64,000 nt of DNA, taken from Limnohabitans sp. Bal53. GTDB lineage: Bacteria > Pseudomonadota > Gammaproteobacteria > Burkholderiales > Burkholderiaceae_C. Shown here piece by piece: positions 8,297 through 15,625 of the stretch. Location of the stretch: NCBI RefSeq assembly GCF_003063355.1, contig NZ_NESH01000006.1, forward strand, positions 124,001-188,000. The letters run 5' to 3'. The notes under the pieces are model-generated. The model was not told the origin of the DNA, did not search any database, and was given only the letters and a program-made list of their open reading frames with translations. Positions within the stretch are counted from its first letter, which is position 1; each line of letters opens with the position of its first letter. Both the position numbers and the translations under genes were made by a program.

Positions 8297-8366
8297 TGTA
8301 GGAGCGGTCTCTGACCGCGATCACGTATGCACGAGCCCCGAATCGCGGTCAGAGACCGCTCCTACA
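8297..8366. repeat. Long inverted repeat, family 1, copy 1
   Basis: Two perfect complementary arms of 25 bases (8297-8321 and 8342-8366, beginning TGTAGGAGCGGTC) flank a 20-base loop. Related copies lie at 12219-12284 and 27328-27396. The TGTAGGAGCGG... type is a known REP-like element of proteobacteria. Here it follows the EamA gene and could also act as a transcript-end hairpin. Confidence 0.9.
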
Positions 8367-8400
8367 AAAGACGATTCACCCATTGATAGAAAGACTCTCC

Positions 8401-9387
8401 ATGACTTACCAAGCCCTGCAAATTGAAAAAGACGACGCCGGTTACCGCTGCACCCTGAAAACGCTGGATGACAGCGCCCTGCCCGAAGGCGATGTGACGG
8501 TGCAGGTGGACTTCTCCACCATCAACTACAAAGACGGCCTGGCCATCACCGGCAAATCACCCGTGGTGCGCAAATTCCCGCTCACCCCTGGCATTGACCT
8601 GTCGGGCACCGTGACCGAGAGCCAGCACCCGCTGTTCAAAGCGGGTGACCAAGTGGTGCTGAACGGCTGGGGCGTGGGCGAAAGCCACAGCGGCGGTCTG
8701 GCGCAAAAGGCGCGCCTCAAAGGCGACTGGCTGGTCAAACTGCCTGCCGCCTTCACCCCGCGCCAGGCCATGGCCATTGGCACCGCAGGCTACACCGCCA
8801 TGCTGTGCGTGATGGCGCTGCAAAAGCACGGCGTGACACCCGACAAAGGCGATATTTTGGTCACAGGCGCGGGCGGCGGCGTGGGCAGCGTGGCGATCGC
8901 TTTGCTGGCCAAACTGGGCTACCGCGTGGTGGCCAGCACCGGCCGCCTGCAAGAAGCCGACTACCTGCGCCAGCTGGGCGCGGCCGACGTGATCGACCGG
9001 GCCGAGTTGTCTGCCCCCGGCAAGCCGCTGGCCAAAGAACGCTGGGCCGGTGTGGTTGACACCGTGGGCAGCCACACCCTGGCCAACGCCTGCGCCAGCA
9101 CGAAATACGGTGGTGTTGTCACGGCCTGCGGCCTGGCGCAAGGCATGGACTTTCCGTCCAGCGTGGCACCCTTCATCTTGCGCGGCGTGACACTGGCCGG
9201 CATCGACAGCGTGATGGCCCCGCGTGCGGTGCGAGAAGCAGCTTGGGCGCGTCTGGCGCAAGACCTGGACACCGCCCAGCTGGAGCGCATGACGCGCGAA
9301 GTGGGTCTGGCCGACGCCATCGGCTTGGGCGCCGAGATTCTGGCGGGCCAGGTGCGCGGTCGGGTGGTGGTGAACGTCAACGCTTGA
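8401..9387 (+). CDS. acuI: Acryloyl-CoA reductase / quinone oxidoreductase (AcuI/YhdH family)
   Basis: A 328-residue medium-chain dehydrogenase/reductase without the catalytic zinc site. It most resembles the YhdH/AcuI branch, which reduces acryloyl-CoA to propionyl-CoA with NADPH and so detoxifies acrylate from DMSP or 3-hydroxypropionate metabolism. Visible features are the family N-terminus '[18 protein letters not shown]', the '[13 protein letters not shown]' block, and the NADPH-binding loop '[20 protein letters not shown]'. The start is taken at ATG 8401; another in-frame ATG is 18 bases upstream. It lies alone between an inverted repeat and the convergent carboxypeptidase gene. The gene symbol is by family resemblance only. 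Confidence 0.85.
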   Translation: MTYQALQIEKDDAGYRCTLKTLDDSALPEGDVTVQVDFSTINYKDGLAITGKSPVVRKFPLTPGIDLSGTVTESQHPLFKAGDQVVLNGWGVGESHSGGLAQKARLKGDWLVKLPAAFTPRQAMAIGTAGYTAMLCVMALQKHGVTPDKGDILVTGAGGGVGSVAIALLAKLGYRVVASTGRLQEADYLRQLGAADVIDRAELSAPGKPLAKERWAGVVDTVGSHTLANACASTKYGGVVTACGLAQGMDFPSSVAPFILRGVTLAGIDSVMAPRAVREAAWARLAQDLDTAQLERMTREVGLADAIGLGAEILAGQVRGRVVVNVNA

Positions 9388-9448
9388 TCACGACCTGCAA
9401 GTGCTCACCACCGAAGCACGGATCAGCGACAAGTCGAAGGGTCAACGC

Positions 9449-10816
9449 TCACTTGCCAAACAAGTGCGTCACTTTCTGCCACGCCAGCAGCAACCAGCCA
9501 GAGCGTTCCACGTCGGCCTGCGCCACCAGCAAGGTTTCCCCCACAGTCTTGCCGTTGGCTGTGGCGACCACTTTGCCGATCACGGCGCCTTTGGCGATGG
9601 GGGCTTCCAGGCCCGGCTTGAGTTCAAACTGGGTCTGCACTGACTGGCCGCGCGGCATGGTCAGCATCCACGGCTCGCCCAGCACGGCAGCCACCGTATC
9701 GGTCTTGCCAAAGCTGACCTTGGCGTTGGCGACCACCGCAGTGGCCTGAATGGGCGTGACTTTTTCAAACTGGTTGTAGCCCCAAGCGAGCAGCTCACGC
9801 GTCTGGTCAGCACGCGCTTGTGCGCTGTGCGTGTTGAGGATGACCGAAATCAAGCGCATCTCGTTGCGCTTGGCGGAGGTGACCAGACAATACCCGGCCT
9901 CCGAGGTGTGGCCGGTTTTCAGGCCGTCCACGCTGGGGTCGGTGTAAAGCAAGGCATTGCGGTTGCCTTGACTGATGCCGTTGTACTTGAACTCGCGCTC
10001 GGCGTAGATGGGGTAATACTCCGCGCCGTCGCGGATGATGGCCCGCGCCAGGATGGCCAGATCTTTCGCCGACGATTTGTGTGCCGGGTCGGGCAAGCCG
10101 GTGGGGTTGACGAAGTTCGTCTTGGTCATGCCCAGGCGTTGGGCTTCGGCGTTCATCAACTTGGCAAAGCCCGCTTCGGAGCCCGCCATGTGCTCGGCGA
10201 TCGCCTTGGACGCGTCGTTACCGGACTGCACGATGATGCCGCGCAACAGGTCGATCACCGTGGCTTGGCTGTTGAGCGGCAAATACATGCAAGACTCGGC
10301 GCTGGTACCTCGGCACCACGCGTTTTCGCTCACGGTGACCAGGTCAGTGGGCTTGAGTTTGCCGGTGCGCAGTGCCTGCTCAACGATGTAGCTGGTCATC
10401 ATTTTGGTGAGCGAAGCGGGCGGCAAAGCTTCGTCGGCGTTGGCCCAAGCCAACACTTGGCCAGAGTCGTAATCCATCAGCAACCAAGCTTTGGCAGGCA
10501 GGGCAGGCGCGTTGTCGGCCAATGCGATTTGGGCCGCCAAAGGAGGTAATGCGATGGCGGCGAGGGCCGCTTTTTTGCTGGCGCCAGCTTTCTTGCTGGC
10601 GCCAGCTTTCTTGTTGGCGCCAGCCTTTTTGTTGGCGGTGGCTTTTTTGCTGGATGCAGACTTCTTGCCGGCAACAGCCTTCTTGGCGGCAGTGGCCTTG
10701 CTCGCCGTGGTTTTACCTGAGGCTTGTTTGGCCGCGAAAGTTGCTGAGCTGGGCAGCAAAACACCAGCGGCGACGGCGAGGAGGACGGAAAGGAGGGGGG
10801 AGGTCTTGATGTGCAT
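9449..10816 (-). CDS. dacC: D-alanyl-D-alanine carboxypeptidase (PBP5/6 type)
   Basis: A 455-residue periplasmic, membrane-anchored peptidase S11 that trims the terminal D-Ala from peptidoglycan stem peptides. After a signal peptide (MHIKTSPLLSVLLAVAAGVL) there is an unusual Lys/Ala-rich stretch (residues about 28-90) of six-residue AG(A/S)(N/S)KK repeats. The catalytic domain follows with SxxK (ASLTKM), SxN (SGN in QSGNDASK) and KTG (LKTGHTSEAG), all intact. The C-terminal domain ends in an amphipathic tail (WLLLAWQKVTHLF) expected to hold the protein to the membrane. The basic linker is longer than usual for this family and could bind wall polymers. The symbol is by family only; dacA would be equally fair. 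Confidence 0.92.
   Translation of the reverse strand: MHIKTSPLLSVLLAVAAGVLLPSSATFAAKQASGKTTASKATAAKKAVAGKKSASSKKATANKKAGANKKAGASKKAGASKKAALAAIALPPLAAQIALADNAPALPAKAWLLMDYDSGQVLAWANADEALPPASLTKMMTSYIVEQALRTGKLKPTDLVTVSENAWCRGTSAESCMYLPLNSQATVIDLLRGIIVQSGNDASKAIAEHMAGSEAGFAKLMNAEAQRLGMTKTNFVNPTGLPDPAHKSSAKDLAILARAIIRDGAEYYPIYAEREFKYNGISQGNRNALLYTDPSVDGLKTGHTSEAGYCLVTSAKRNEMRLISVILNTHSAQARADQTRELLAWGYNQFEKVTPIQATAVVANAKVSFGKTDTVAAVLGEPWMLTMPRGQSVQTQFELKPGLEAPIAKGAVIGKVVATANGKTVGETLLVAQADVERSGWLLLAWQKVTHLFGK
10565..10700 (-). repeat. 18-base coding repeats (Lys/Ala linker)
   Basis: Within the carboxypeptidase gene, 18-base units related to gctttcttgctggcgcca repeat in tandem (best copies about 10569-10640) and degenerate towards 10700. 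They encode the six-residue AGASKK/AGANKK units. Copy number may be variable between strains. Confidence 0.75.
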
Positions 10817-10983
10817 GGCTTTGAGGGTCTAAGCGTTGATTGTCGCTGAACCAAGAATCAAGCTGCCTGGGGTGCTGGGCGCAAAGTCGCCACGCTGCCA
10901 AATCCACGCCGCCCTGACCGAGCGCAACCAACTCGGCGCTGCGATGGTGATTCACGACACACGGCTGGCAATGAAGGGCAGGT

Positions 10984-12165
10984 TCAAATGGCCTGGCTGT
11001 CACGCAGCGCTTGCACCGCCGCATCGTCCAGCCCCAGCTCGCGCAAGATGGCGTCGGTGTGCTCGCCCACGGCGGGCACGGGGTCCATGCGGTAGTCGTA
11101 TCGGTTGTTGCGCCCAGGCGGCAGCAAAGCAGGAATATGCCCCCCGGGCGAGCCCACCTGCTGCCAGCGCTCACGCGCCTTGAGCTGCGGGTGCGCCCAC
11201 ACACCCGCCATGTTGTTCATGCGGGCGTTGGCAATTTGGGCTTGGTCTAAGCGCGCTTCGACTTCGACCGTGCTCATGACGGCAAACACGGCCAGGATCA
11301 GTTGCTGCAGCTCGGCGCGGTTGGCGTTGCGCAGCGCATTGGTGCAAAAACGCACATCGCTGCACAGCGCAGCGTCGCCCAGCACCACCTCACAAAACAC
11401 TTTCCATTCGCGTTCGTTTTGCAGGCCCAGCATCACCGTGCCGCCATCACCGACGGCAAAGGGGCCATAGGGATAAATGCTGGAATGTGATGCACCGGTT
11501 CGAGGGGGAGGCGCAGCGCCTTCAAAAGCGTAATACAGCGGATAGCCCATCCATTCGGCCAGTGCTTCCAGCATGGACACGTCGATGTAGCTGCCCACGC
11601 CCGTCTTGCCGCGCAAGAGCAGCGCCGACAGGATGTTGGTGTAGGCGTACATGCCGGCTGCGATGTCGGCCATCGAGTTGCCCGACTTGGATGGCGCATC
11701 GGGTGTGCCGGTCACCGACAACAAACCCGCTTCGCTTTGGATCAGCAGGTCATAAGCTTTTTTGTCGCGGTAGGGGCCATCTTCGCCGTAGCCCGAGATG
11801 TCGCACACGATCAACTTCGGGTGCTTGGGGCTGAGCGCCTCGAACGACAAACCCATGCGTGCGGCTGCACCAGGCGCGAGGTTTTGCACCAGCACGTCGG
11901 CACTTTGCAGCAGGCTGCTCAGCACGGCCATGGCGTCGGGGTTTTTCAGGTCCAGCGTCAGGCTTTCCTTGGAGCGGTTGGTCCACACAAAGTGTGAGGA
12001 CTGGCCGCGCACCCGCGTGTCGTAGGCCCGCGCAAAGTCACCCACACCGGGGCGTTCAATCTTGATGACACGCGCGCCCAGGTCGGCCAATTGGCGGGTG
12101 CAAAAGGGCGCGGCAATTGCGTGTTCGAGAGAGACGACGGTGATGCCGTCCAAAGGTCTGGTCAT
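10984..12165 (-). CDS. CaiB/BaiF-family CoA-transferase
   Basis: A 393-residue class III CoA-transferase, which moves CoA between carboxylic acids through a covalent aspartyl-CoA intermediate. It opens with 'RPLDGITVVSLEHAIAAPFC' and 'LADLGARVIKIERPGVGDFAR', the family signature, and carries the catalytic Asp region 'SGNSMADIAAGMYAY'. The start is at ATG 12165; a longer frame to 12345 runs through a dispersed inverted repeat and is not a credible start. It is upstream-adjacent on the same strand to an acyl-CoA dehydrogenase and a FAS1-like hydratase, so it probably activates a dicarboxylic or branched acid for that pathway. The donor and acceptor acids are unknown. Confidence 0.9.
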   Translation of the reverse strand: MTRPLDGITVVSLEHAIAAPFCTRQLADLGARVIKIERPGVGDFARAYDTRVRGQSSHFVWTNRSKESLTLDLKNPDAMAVLSSLLQSADVLVQNLAPGAAARMGLSFEALSPKHPKLIVCDISGYGEDGPYRDKKAYDLLIQSEAGLLSVTGTPDAPSKSGNSMADIAAGMYAYTNILSALLLRGKTGVGSYIDVSMLEALAEWMGYPLYYAFEGAAPPPRTGASHSSIYPYGPFAVGDGGTVMLGLQNEREWKVFCEVVLGDAALCSDVRFCTNALRNANRAELQQLILAVFAVMSTVEVEARLDQAQIANARMNNMAGVWAHPQLKARERWQQVGSPGGHIPALLPPGRNNRYDYRMDPVPAVGEHTDAILRELGLDDAAVQALRDSQAI

Positions 12166-12218
12166 ATCTTTCTGGCCCTCAGATTTATTCAATGAAAGCA
12201 TGCGGTTGGGTTGGCCCC

Positions 12219-12284
12219 TGTAGGAGCGGTCTCCGACCGCGAAGAAGCGGTGCTTGGTCGCGGTCGGAGACCGCACACCTACAC
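12219..12284. repeat. Long inverted repeat, family 1, copy 2
   Basis: Arms beginning TGTAGGAGCGGTC and ending in ACACCTACA; the two arms differ by a short indel. It lies between the acyl-CoA dehydrogenase stop and the CoA-transferase start and is related to copies at 8297-8366 and 27328-27396. Confidence 0.85.
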
Positions 12285-12304
12285 ACAGTGTTTCGCCGCT
12301 TCCT

Positions 12305-13465
12305 TCAAAACGAACGCGGCAGCCCGAGGATGTGCTCGGCCACATAGCTGAAGATCATGTTGGTCGACACCGGGGCGACTTGGTAAAGCCGGGTCTCGCG
12401 GAACTTGCGCTCAATGTCGTACTCGCAAGCAAAGCCAAAACCGCCGTGCGTTTGCAGGCAGACGTTGGCCGCTTCCCAGCTGGCCTTGGCCGCGAGGTAC
12501 TTCGCCATGTTGGCTTCGGCCCCGGCGTTTTGCATCGCGTCGATTTTTTCGCAGGCCTTCCAGCGCATGAGGTTGGCGGCTTCCAGCTCAATGAAGGCGT
12601 CGGCAATCGGGAACTGCACACCCTGGTTTTGGCCGATAGGGCGACCAAACACCACGCGGTCTTTGGCGTATTGGGTGGCACGGTCGATGAACCAATAGCC
12701 GTCGCCAATGCACTCGGCCGCGATCAGCACGCGTTCGGCGTTCAGGCCATCGAGCAAGGTCTTGAAGCCCTTGCCTTCTTCGCCCAAGAGCGCGTCTTCG
12801 GGGATCTCCAGGTTGTCAAAAAACAGCTCGTTGGTCTCGTGGTTAACCATGTTCAAAATCGGCCGCACAGTCAGGCCGTTGCCAATGGCCTGCTTCAAAT
12901 CAATCAGGAAACACGACAGGCCCTCAGACCGCTTGGCGACCTGGTCGGCAGGCGTGGTGCGGGCCAGCAAGATCATCAGGTCGCTGTGCTGGATGCGCGA
13001 GATCCAGACCTTTTGGCCGTTGATGACCCAGCGGCCATCTTTGCGCACGGCGGTGGTTTTGAGTTGGGTGGTGTCGCTGCCCGTGGTGGGCTCGGTCACG
13101 CCCATGGACTGGATGCGCAACGCGCCTGTGGCGATCTTGGGCAAGAGCGTGTTTTTCTGCGCGTCCGAGCCGCTGCGCACGATGGCATTCATCACATACA
13201 TCTGGCCGTGGCACGCGCCCGAATTGCCACCCGAGCGGTTGATCTCTTCCATGATGACCGAGGCCTCGGCCATGGACAGGCCCGAGCCGCCGTATTCCTG
13301 AGGAATCAGCGCGGCCATCCAGCCCGCCTTGGTGAGGGCGTCGACAAACTCTTCTGGGTAAGCGCGTTTTTCGTCGACCTTGCGGTGGTACTCGTCAGGA
13401 AACTGGGCGCACAGGGCGCGCACGGCGTCGCGGATGTCTTGGTATTGATCGGGTGAGGTGTTCAT
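12305..13465 (-). CDS. Acyl-CoA dehydrogenase
   Basis: About 386 residues, an FAD enzyme that introduces a 2,3 double bond into an acyl-CoA and passes electrons to ETF. FAD and substrate blocks are visible: 'YGGSGLSMAEASVIMEEI', 'VTEPTTGSDTTQLKTTAVR', 'RWVINGQKVWIS' and a C-terminal 'LQTHGGFGFACEYDIERKFR'. The place where medium-chain enzymes have the catalytic Glu (IYEGT) reads 'LYQVAPVSTN', but a Glu is present in the 'LNAERVLIAAE' helix, where isovaleryl-CoA dehydrogenase keeps its base, so an isovaleryl- or methylsuccinyl-like branched substrate is plausible. The start is uncertain: an in-frame GTG at 13492 also exists. It is flanked by the CoA-transferase and hydratase genes. Confidence 0.9.
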   Translation of the reverse strand: MNTSPDQYQDIRDAVRALCAQFPDEYHRKVDEKRAYPEEFVDALTKAGWMAALIPQEYGGSGLSMAEASVIMEEINRSGGNSGACHGQMYVMNAIVRSGSDAQKNTLLPKIATGALRIQSMGVTEPTTGSDTTQLKTTAVRKDGRWVINGQKVWISRIQHSDLMILLARTTPADQVAKRSEGLSCFLIDLKQAIGNGLTVRPILNMVNHETNELFFDNLEIPEDALLGEEGKGFKTLLDGLNAERVLIAAECIGDGYWFIDRATQYAKDRVVFGRPIGQNQGVQFPIADAFIELEAANLMRWKACEKIDAMQNAGAEANMAKYLAAKASWEAANVCLQTHGGFGFACEYDIERKFRETRLYQVAPVSTNMIFSYVAEHILGLPRSF

Positions 13466-13503
13466 GTCTTGGGAGCCGGTGAAAAGTTTCACGCCAAAAA
13501 GTG

Positions 13504-14385
13504 TCAGGCCAAGGTGGCTTGCGCTTGCATGGTGAGCCAGCCTTCATGGTCGCAGGCCCACAGCTCAACCGTTTTGCCATCAGCAGACGGCCGGCCGTTC
13601 AGCCGGAAGGGGTGCAGGTCAAAGGTGGGGCGCACGGCGCGGAACTGGAACGAAGCCAGGCGCGCAGCAGGCACTTGCCTGCGCACCAGGTCCACCAGCA
13701 AGGTGGCAATGAGTGGGCCGTGCACGATGAGGCCGGGATAGCCTTCTTCTTGCGTGACATAGCTGCGGTCGTAATGGATGCGGTGGCCGTTGAAGGTGAG
13801 CGCCGAATAGCGAAACAGCGACACCGGATCGGGCACAAACTCGCGCTGCCAAGGCGCGTCGGTCTCGGCTGCGGTGGGGGCGACTTCAGCCGCGCCGGGC
13901 ACCGCTGCTGCGCGGTAAACGATGTCGTGGGTTTCGGTGAGGCACAGGCCTTGAGCGTTGCTCAAAGCGTGCTCAACTTCGACAAACAGCAGGTCGCCCG
14001 TGCGGCCTGCCTTGTGTTTGACCGAGGCGATGCGGGAATGCTTTTGCGCAGCGTCGCCCACACGCAGCGGGTTGTCGGTTTGCCACTTCAGGAGGCCACC
14101 GGCCCACATGCGGCGCGGCAACGGCACGGGCGGCAAAAAGCCCCCGCGCAGCGGGTGGCCGTCGGGCCCGATCTGGCTTTGTGGGGCCTGCGGCAAAAAG
14201 TACAGCCAGTGCCACAGCGGCGGCACTTCGCTGCCTGCGGCTTGGCGGGAGTCATCGCGGTCGAGCAGCGCACTTTGGCCACGCAGTGGGGCGGCCACGA
14301 TGTCGTCAGCGAATGTTTCACTGCGGCCTTCCCAGCTGCGCAGGTGCGCAACCTGGTCGGCGTCTAAGGTGGTGGAGAGGTTCAT
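13504..14385 (-). CDS. FAS1-like/MaoC-type hydratase (mesaconyl-C4-CoA hydratase-like)
   Basis: A 293-residue double-hotdog protein of the HTD2-like, FAS1-type dehydratase family. The N-terminal half (WEGRSETFADDIVAAPLRG, then PPLWHWLYFLP) and the C-terminal half (SALTFNGHRIHYDRSYVTQEE with GYPGLIVHGPL) match the pattern of hydratases acting on mesaconyl-C4-CoA or itaconyl-CoA. The start is taken at ATG 14385 (MNLSTTLDADQV); the longer frame from 14466 reads through non-coding sequence. With the adjoining acyl-CoA dehydrogenase and CoA-transferase it suggests a small operon for breakdown of a C5 dicarboxylate or a branched acid. The substrate is inferred. Confidence 0.85.
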   Translation of the reverse strand: MNLSTTLDADQVAHLRSWEGRSETFADDIVAAPLRGQSALLDRDDSRQAAGSEVPPLWHWLYFLPQAPQSQIGPDGHPLRGGFLPPVPLPRRMWAGGLLKWQTDNPLRVGDAAQKHSRIASVKHKAGRTGDLLFVEVEHALSNAQGLCLTETHDIVYRAAAVPGAAEVAPTAAETDAPWQREFVPDPVSLFRYSALTFNGHRIHYDRSYVTQEEGYPGLIVHGPLIATLLVDLVRRQVPAARLASFQFRAVRPTFDLHPFRLNGRPSADGKTVELWACDHEGWLTMQAQATLA

Positions 14386-14575
14386 GGGGTTAATCTTCGC
14401 CCAGAAGAGGATTGGCCGCTGTCTGATTTGCGCCAAGCCATGGCCGAGCTGACACCTTGGCACCACCCAGACCCGCTCAAAGTCTCATGCTGGACACAGA
14501 TAACCAAGGTCTTGGGTCATCAAGTTGTCATTTGCGCCCACCAATATGGTGAAGTCATGGCATTCCATATCCTTC

Positions 14576-15328
14576 ATGAAAACGGCATTGAATAAAGTCC
14601 TCATCGTTGGGAGCGCTCCCGATGCGATCAAGACCGCAGATTGGGACACGTCTTGCTTTTCGCATACCGTTGTGATCAACAACGCTTGGAAGGCTTGCCC
14701 GTCATGGAGTTGCTTGATTTACCCGGAAGACTTTCCCATCGATCGTCGACCTGGTGATGATGCGCTGTGCGGCAGGCGCATTGTCACGGCTCAAGAGTTT
14801 GTACCTGTCCAAAATGAGTTTGGTGGCTTTGTATATGCGGGAGGCACCATGTCATTCACCGCTGGTTACTGGGCTCTGGGGGCGCTCAAGCCCGACGTCA
14901 TCGCTTACGTCGGCTGCGACATGGTCTATGAAACCCAGCCCGGAGAGTCGACCCATTTTTATGGCCTGGGCACGGCCGACCCGCTACGACCTGACGTCAC
15001 CTTGCAAAGCTTAGAAGCCAAGTCTTTGCGGCTGCAGGCCTTGGCACACCAAAACGGCTGTTCCGTGGTCAACCTGTCTGAGCGCAAAAAATCCAGGCTG
15101 TGTTTTCCACGCCTGGCGTTGACGACTTTGGCAACGCTGACCCAGCGCCCCCATGTTGAAACGCCATCGCCCTGTGCGGTTGAATCGGCTTTGAACGCCG
15201 AATCCGACTTGGGCTATTGGGTTGAATCTGGACGCTACTGGGAAGAACAAGACAGGTTCGACAGGCAAAAGTTACGTGACATTGACGCACTTTGGCTGGC
15301 CACCGCACCTGGGTTGGCTTTGGCCTGA
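14576..15328 (+). CDS. Uncharacterised protein with Rossmann-like N-terminus
   Basis: A roughly 250-residue soluble protein I cannot place firmly. It opens 'LNKVLIVGSAPDAIKTADWD', a beta strand followed by a glycine-rich turn, then 'VVINNAWKACPSWSCLIYPE', and later 'AGGTMSFTAGYWALGAL' and 'IAYVGCDMVYE'. This layout recalls small GT-like or MptE/phage 'norphogenetic'-type proteins, where such a strand-turn begins a nucleotide-binding fold, but the similarity is from memory and weak. No signal peptide or membrane segment is seen. The start is taken at ATG 14576. The next gene, a short zinc-ribbon protein, begins 56 bases past its stop on the same strand. Confidence 0.6.
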   Translation: MKTALNKVLIVGSAPDAIKTADWDTSCFSHTVVINNAWKACPSWSCLIYPEDFPIDRRPGDDALCGRRIVTAQEFVPVQNEFGGFVYAGGTMSFTAGYWALGALKPDVIAYVGCDMVYETQPGESTHFYGLGTADPLRPDVTLQSLEAKSLRLQALAHQNGCSVVNLSERKKSRLCFPRLALTTLATLTQRPHVETPSPCAVESALNAESDLGYWVESGRYWEEQDRFDRQKLRDIDALWLATAPGLALA

Positions 15329-15384
15329 GAAGTTTCCAAAATTTCAGTCTCGATTTATTCTTCTTTCAACCTCACCTCAAAACC

Positions 15385-15618
15385 ATGCCCTCAGCACTCA
15401 AGCTTGAAGCCGAATCGATCATGGCATCCGATGGCCTTCGCTACACCTTCAAGGGGGGCGGCTCACCGTTTCAAGATTCGGCCAACATGGGCACCATGAG
15501 TTGTTACCGGTGCGGGCTGCACAAGCCGCGCGCGCTGGGTACTTTTACACGCTTTTTGAACCAGCGCACCTTCATATGCCAAGAGTGCGCGGCCAAGTTC
15601 ACCAAGCGTCACAACTGA
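15385..15618 (+). CDS. Small zinc-ribbon protein
   Basis: A 77-residue protein with two CxxC pairs, 'CYRCGLHKPRALGTF' and 'FICQECAAKF', spaced by about 24 residues, which would bind one zinc. Between them is 'TRFLNQRTF'. No catalytic motif is seen. The start at ATG 15385 (MPSALKLEAE) is the first within the likely gene; an ATG at 15421 (MASDGLRYTF) is also possible. It follows the Rossmann-like gene and is convergent with the TRAP operon (7 bases between stops). The family is unknown; short basic zinc ribbons of this type often contact nucleic acid. Confidence 0.7.
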   Translation: MPSALKLEAESIMASDGLRYTFKGGGSPFQDSANMGTMSCYRCGLHKPRALGTFTRFLNQRTFICQECAAKFTKRHN

Positions 15619-15625
15619 ACAGCGA

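Noticed and set aside
12254..13456. A 400-codon plus-strand open frame opposite the acyl-CoA dehydrogenase
   Set aside because: It is an antisense shadow of a firm gene and starts inside a dispersed inverted repeat.
14386..14595. A short plus-strand open stretch reading EEDWPLSDLRQAMAELTPWH and on
   Set aside because: It looks protein-like but has no start, no family match and is short; it may be a remnant of a lost gene, which cannot be shown.
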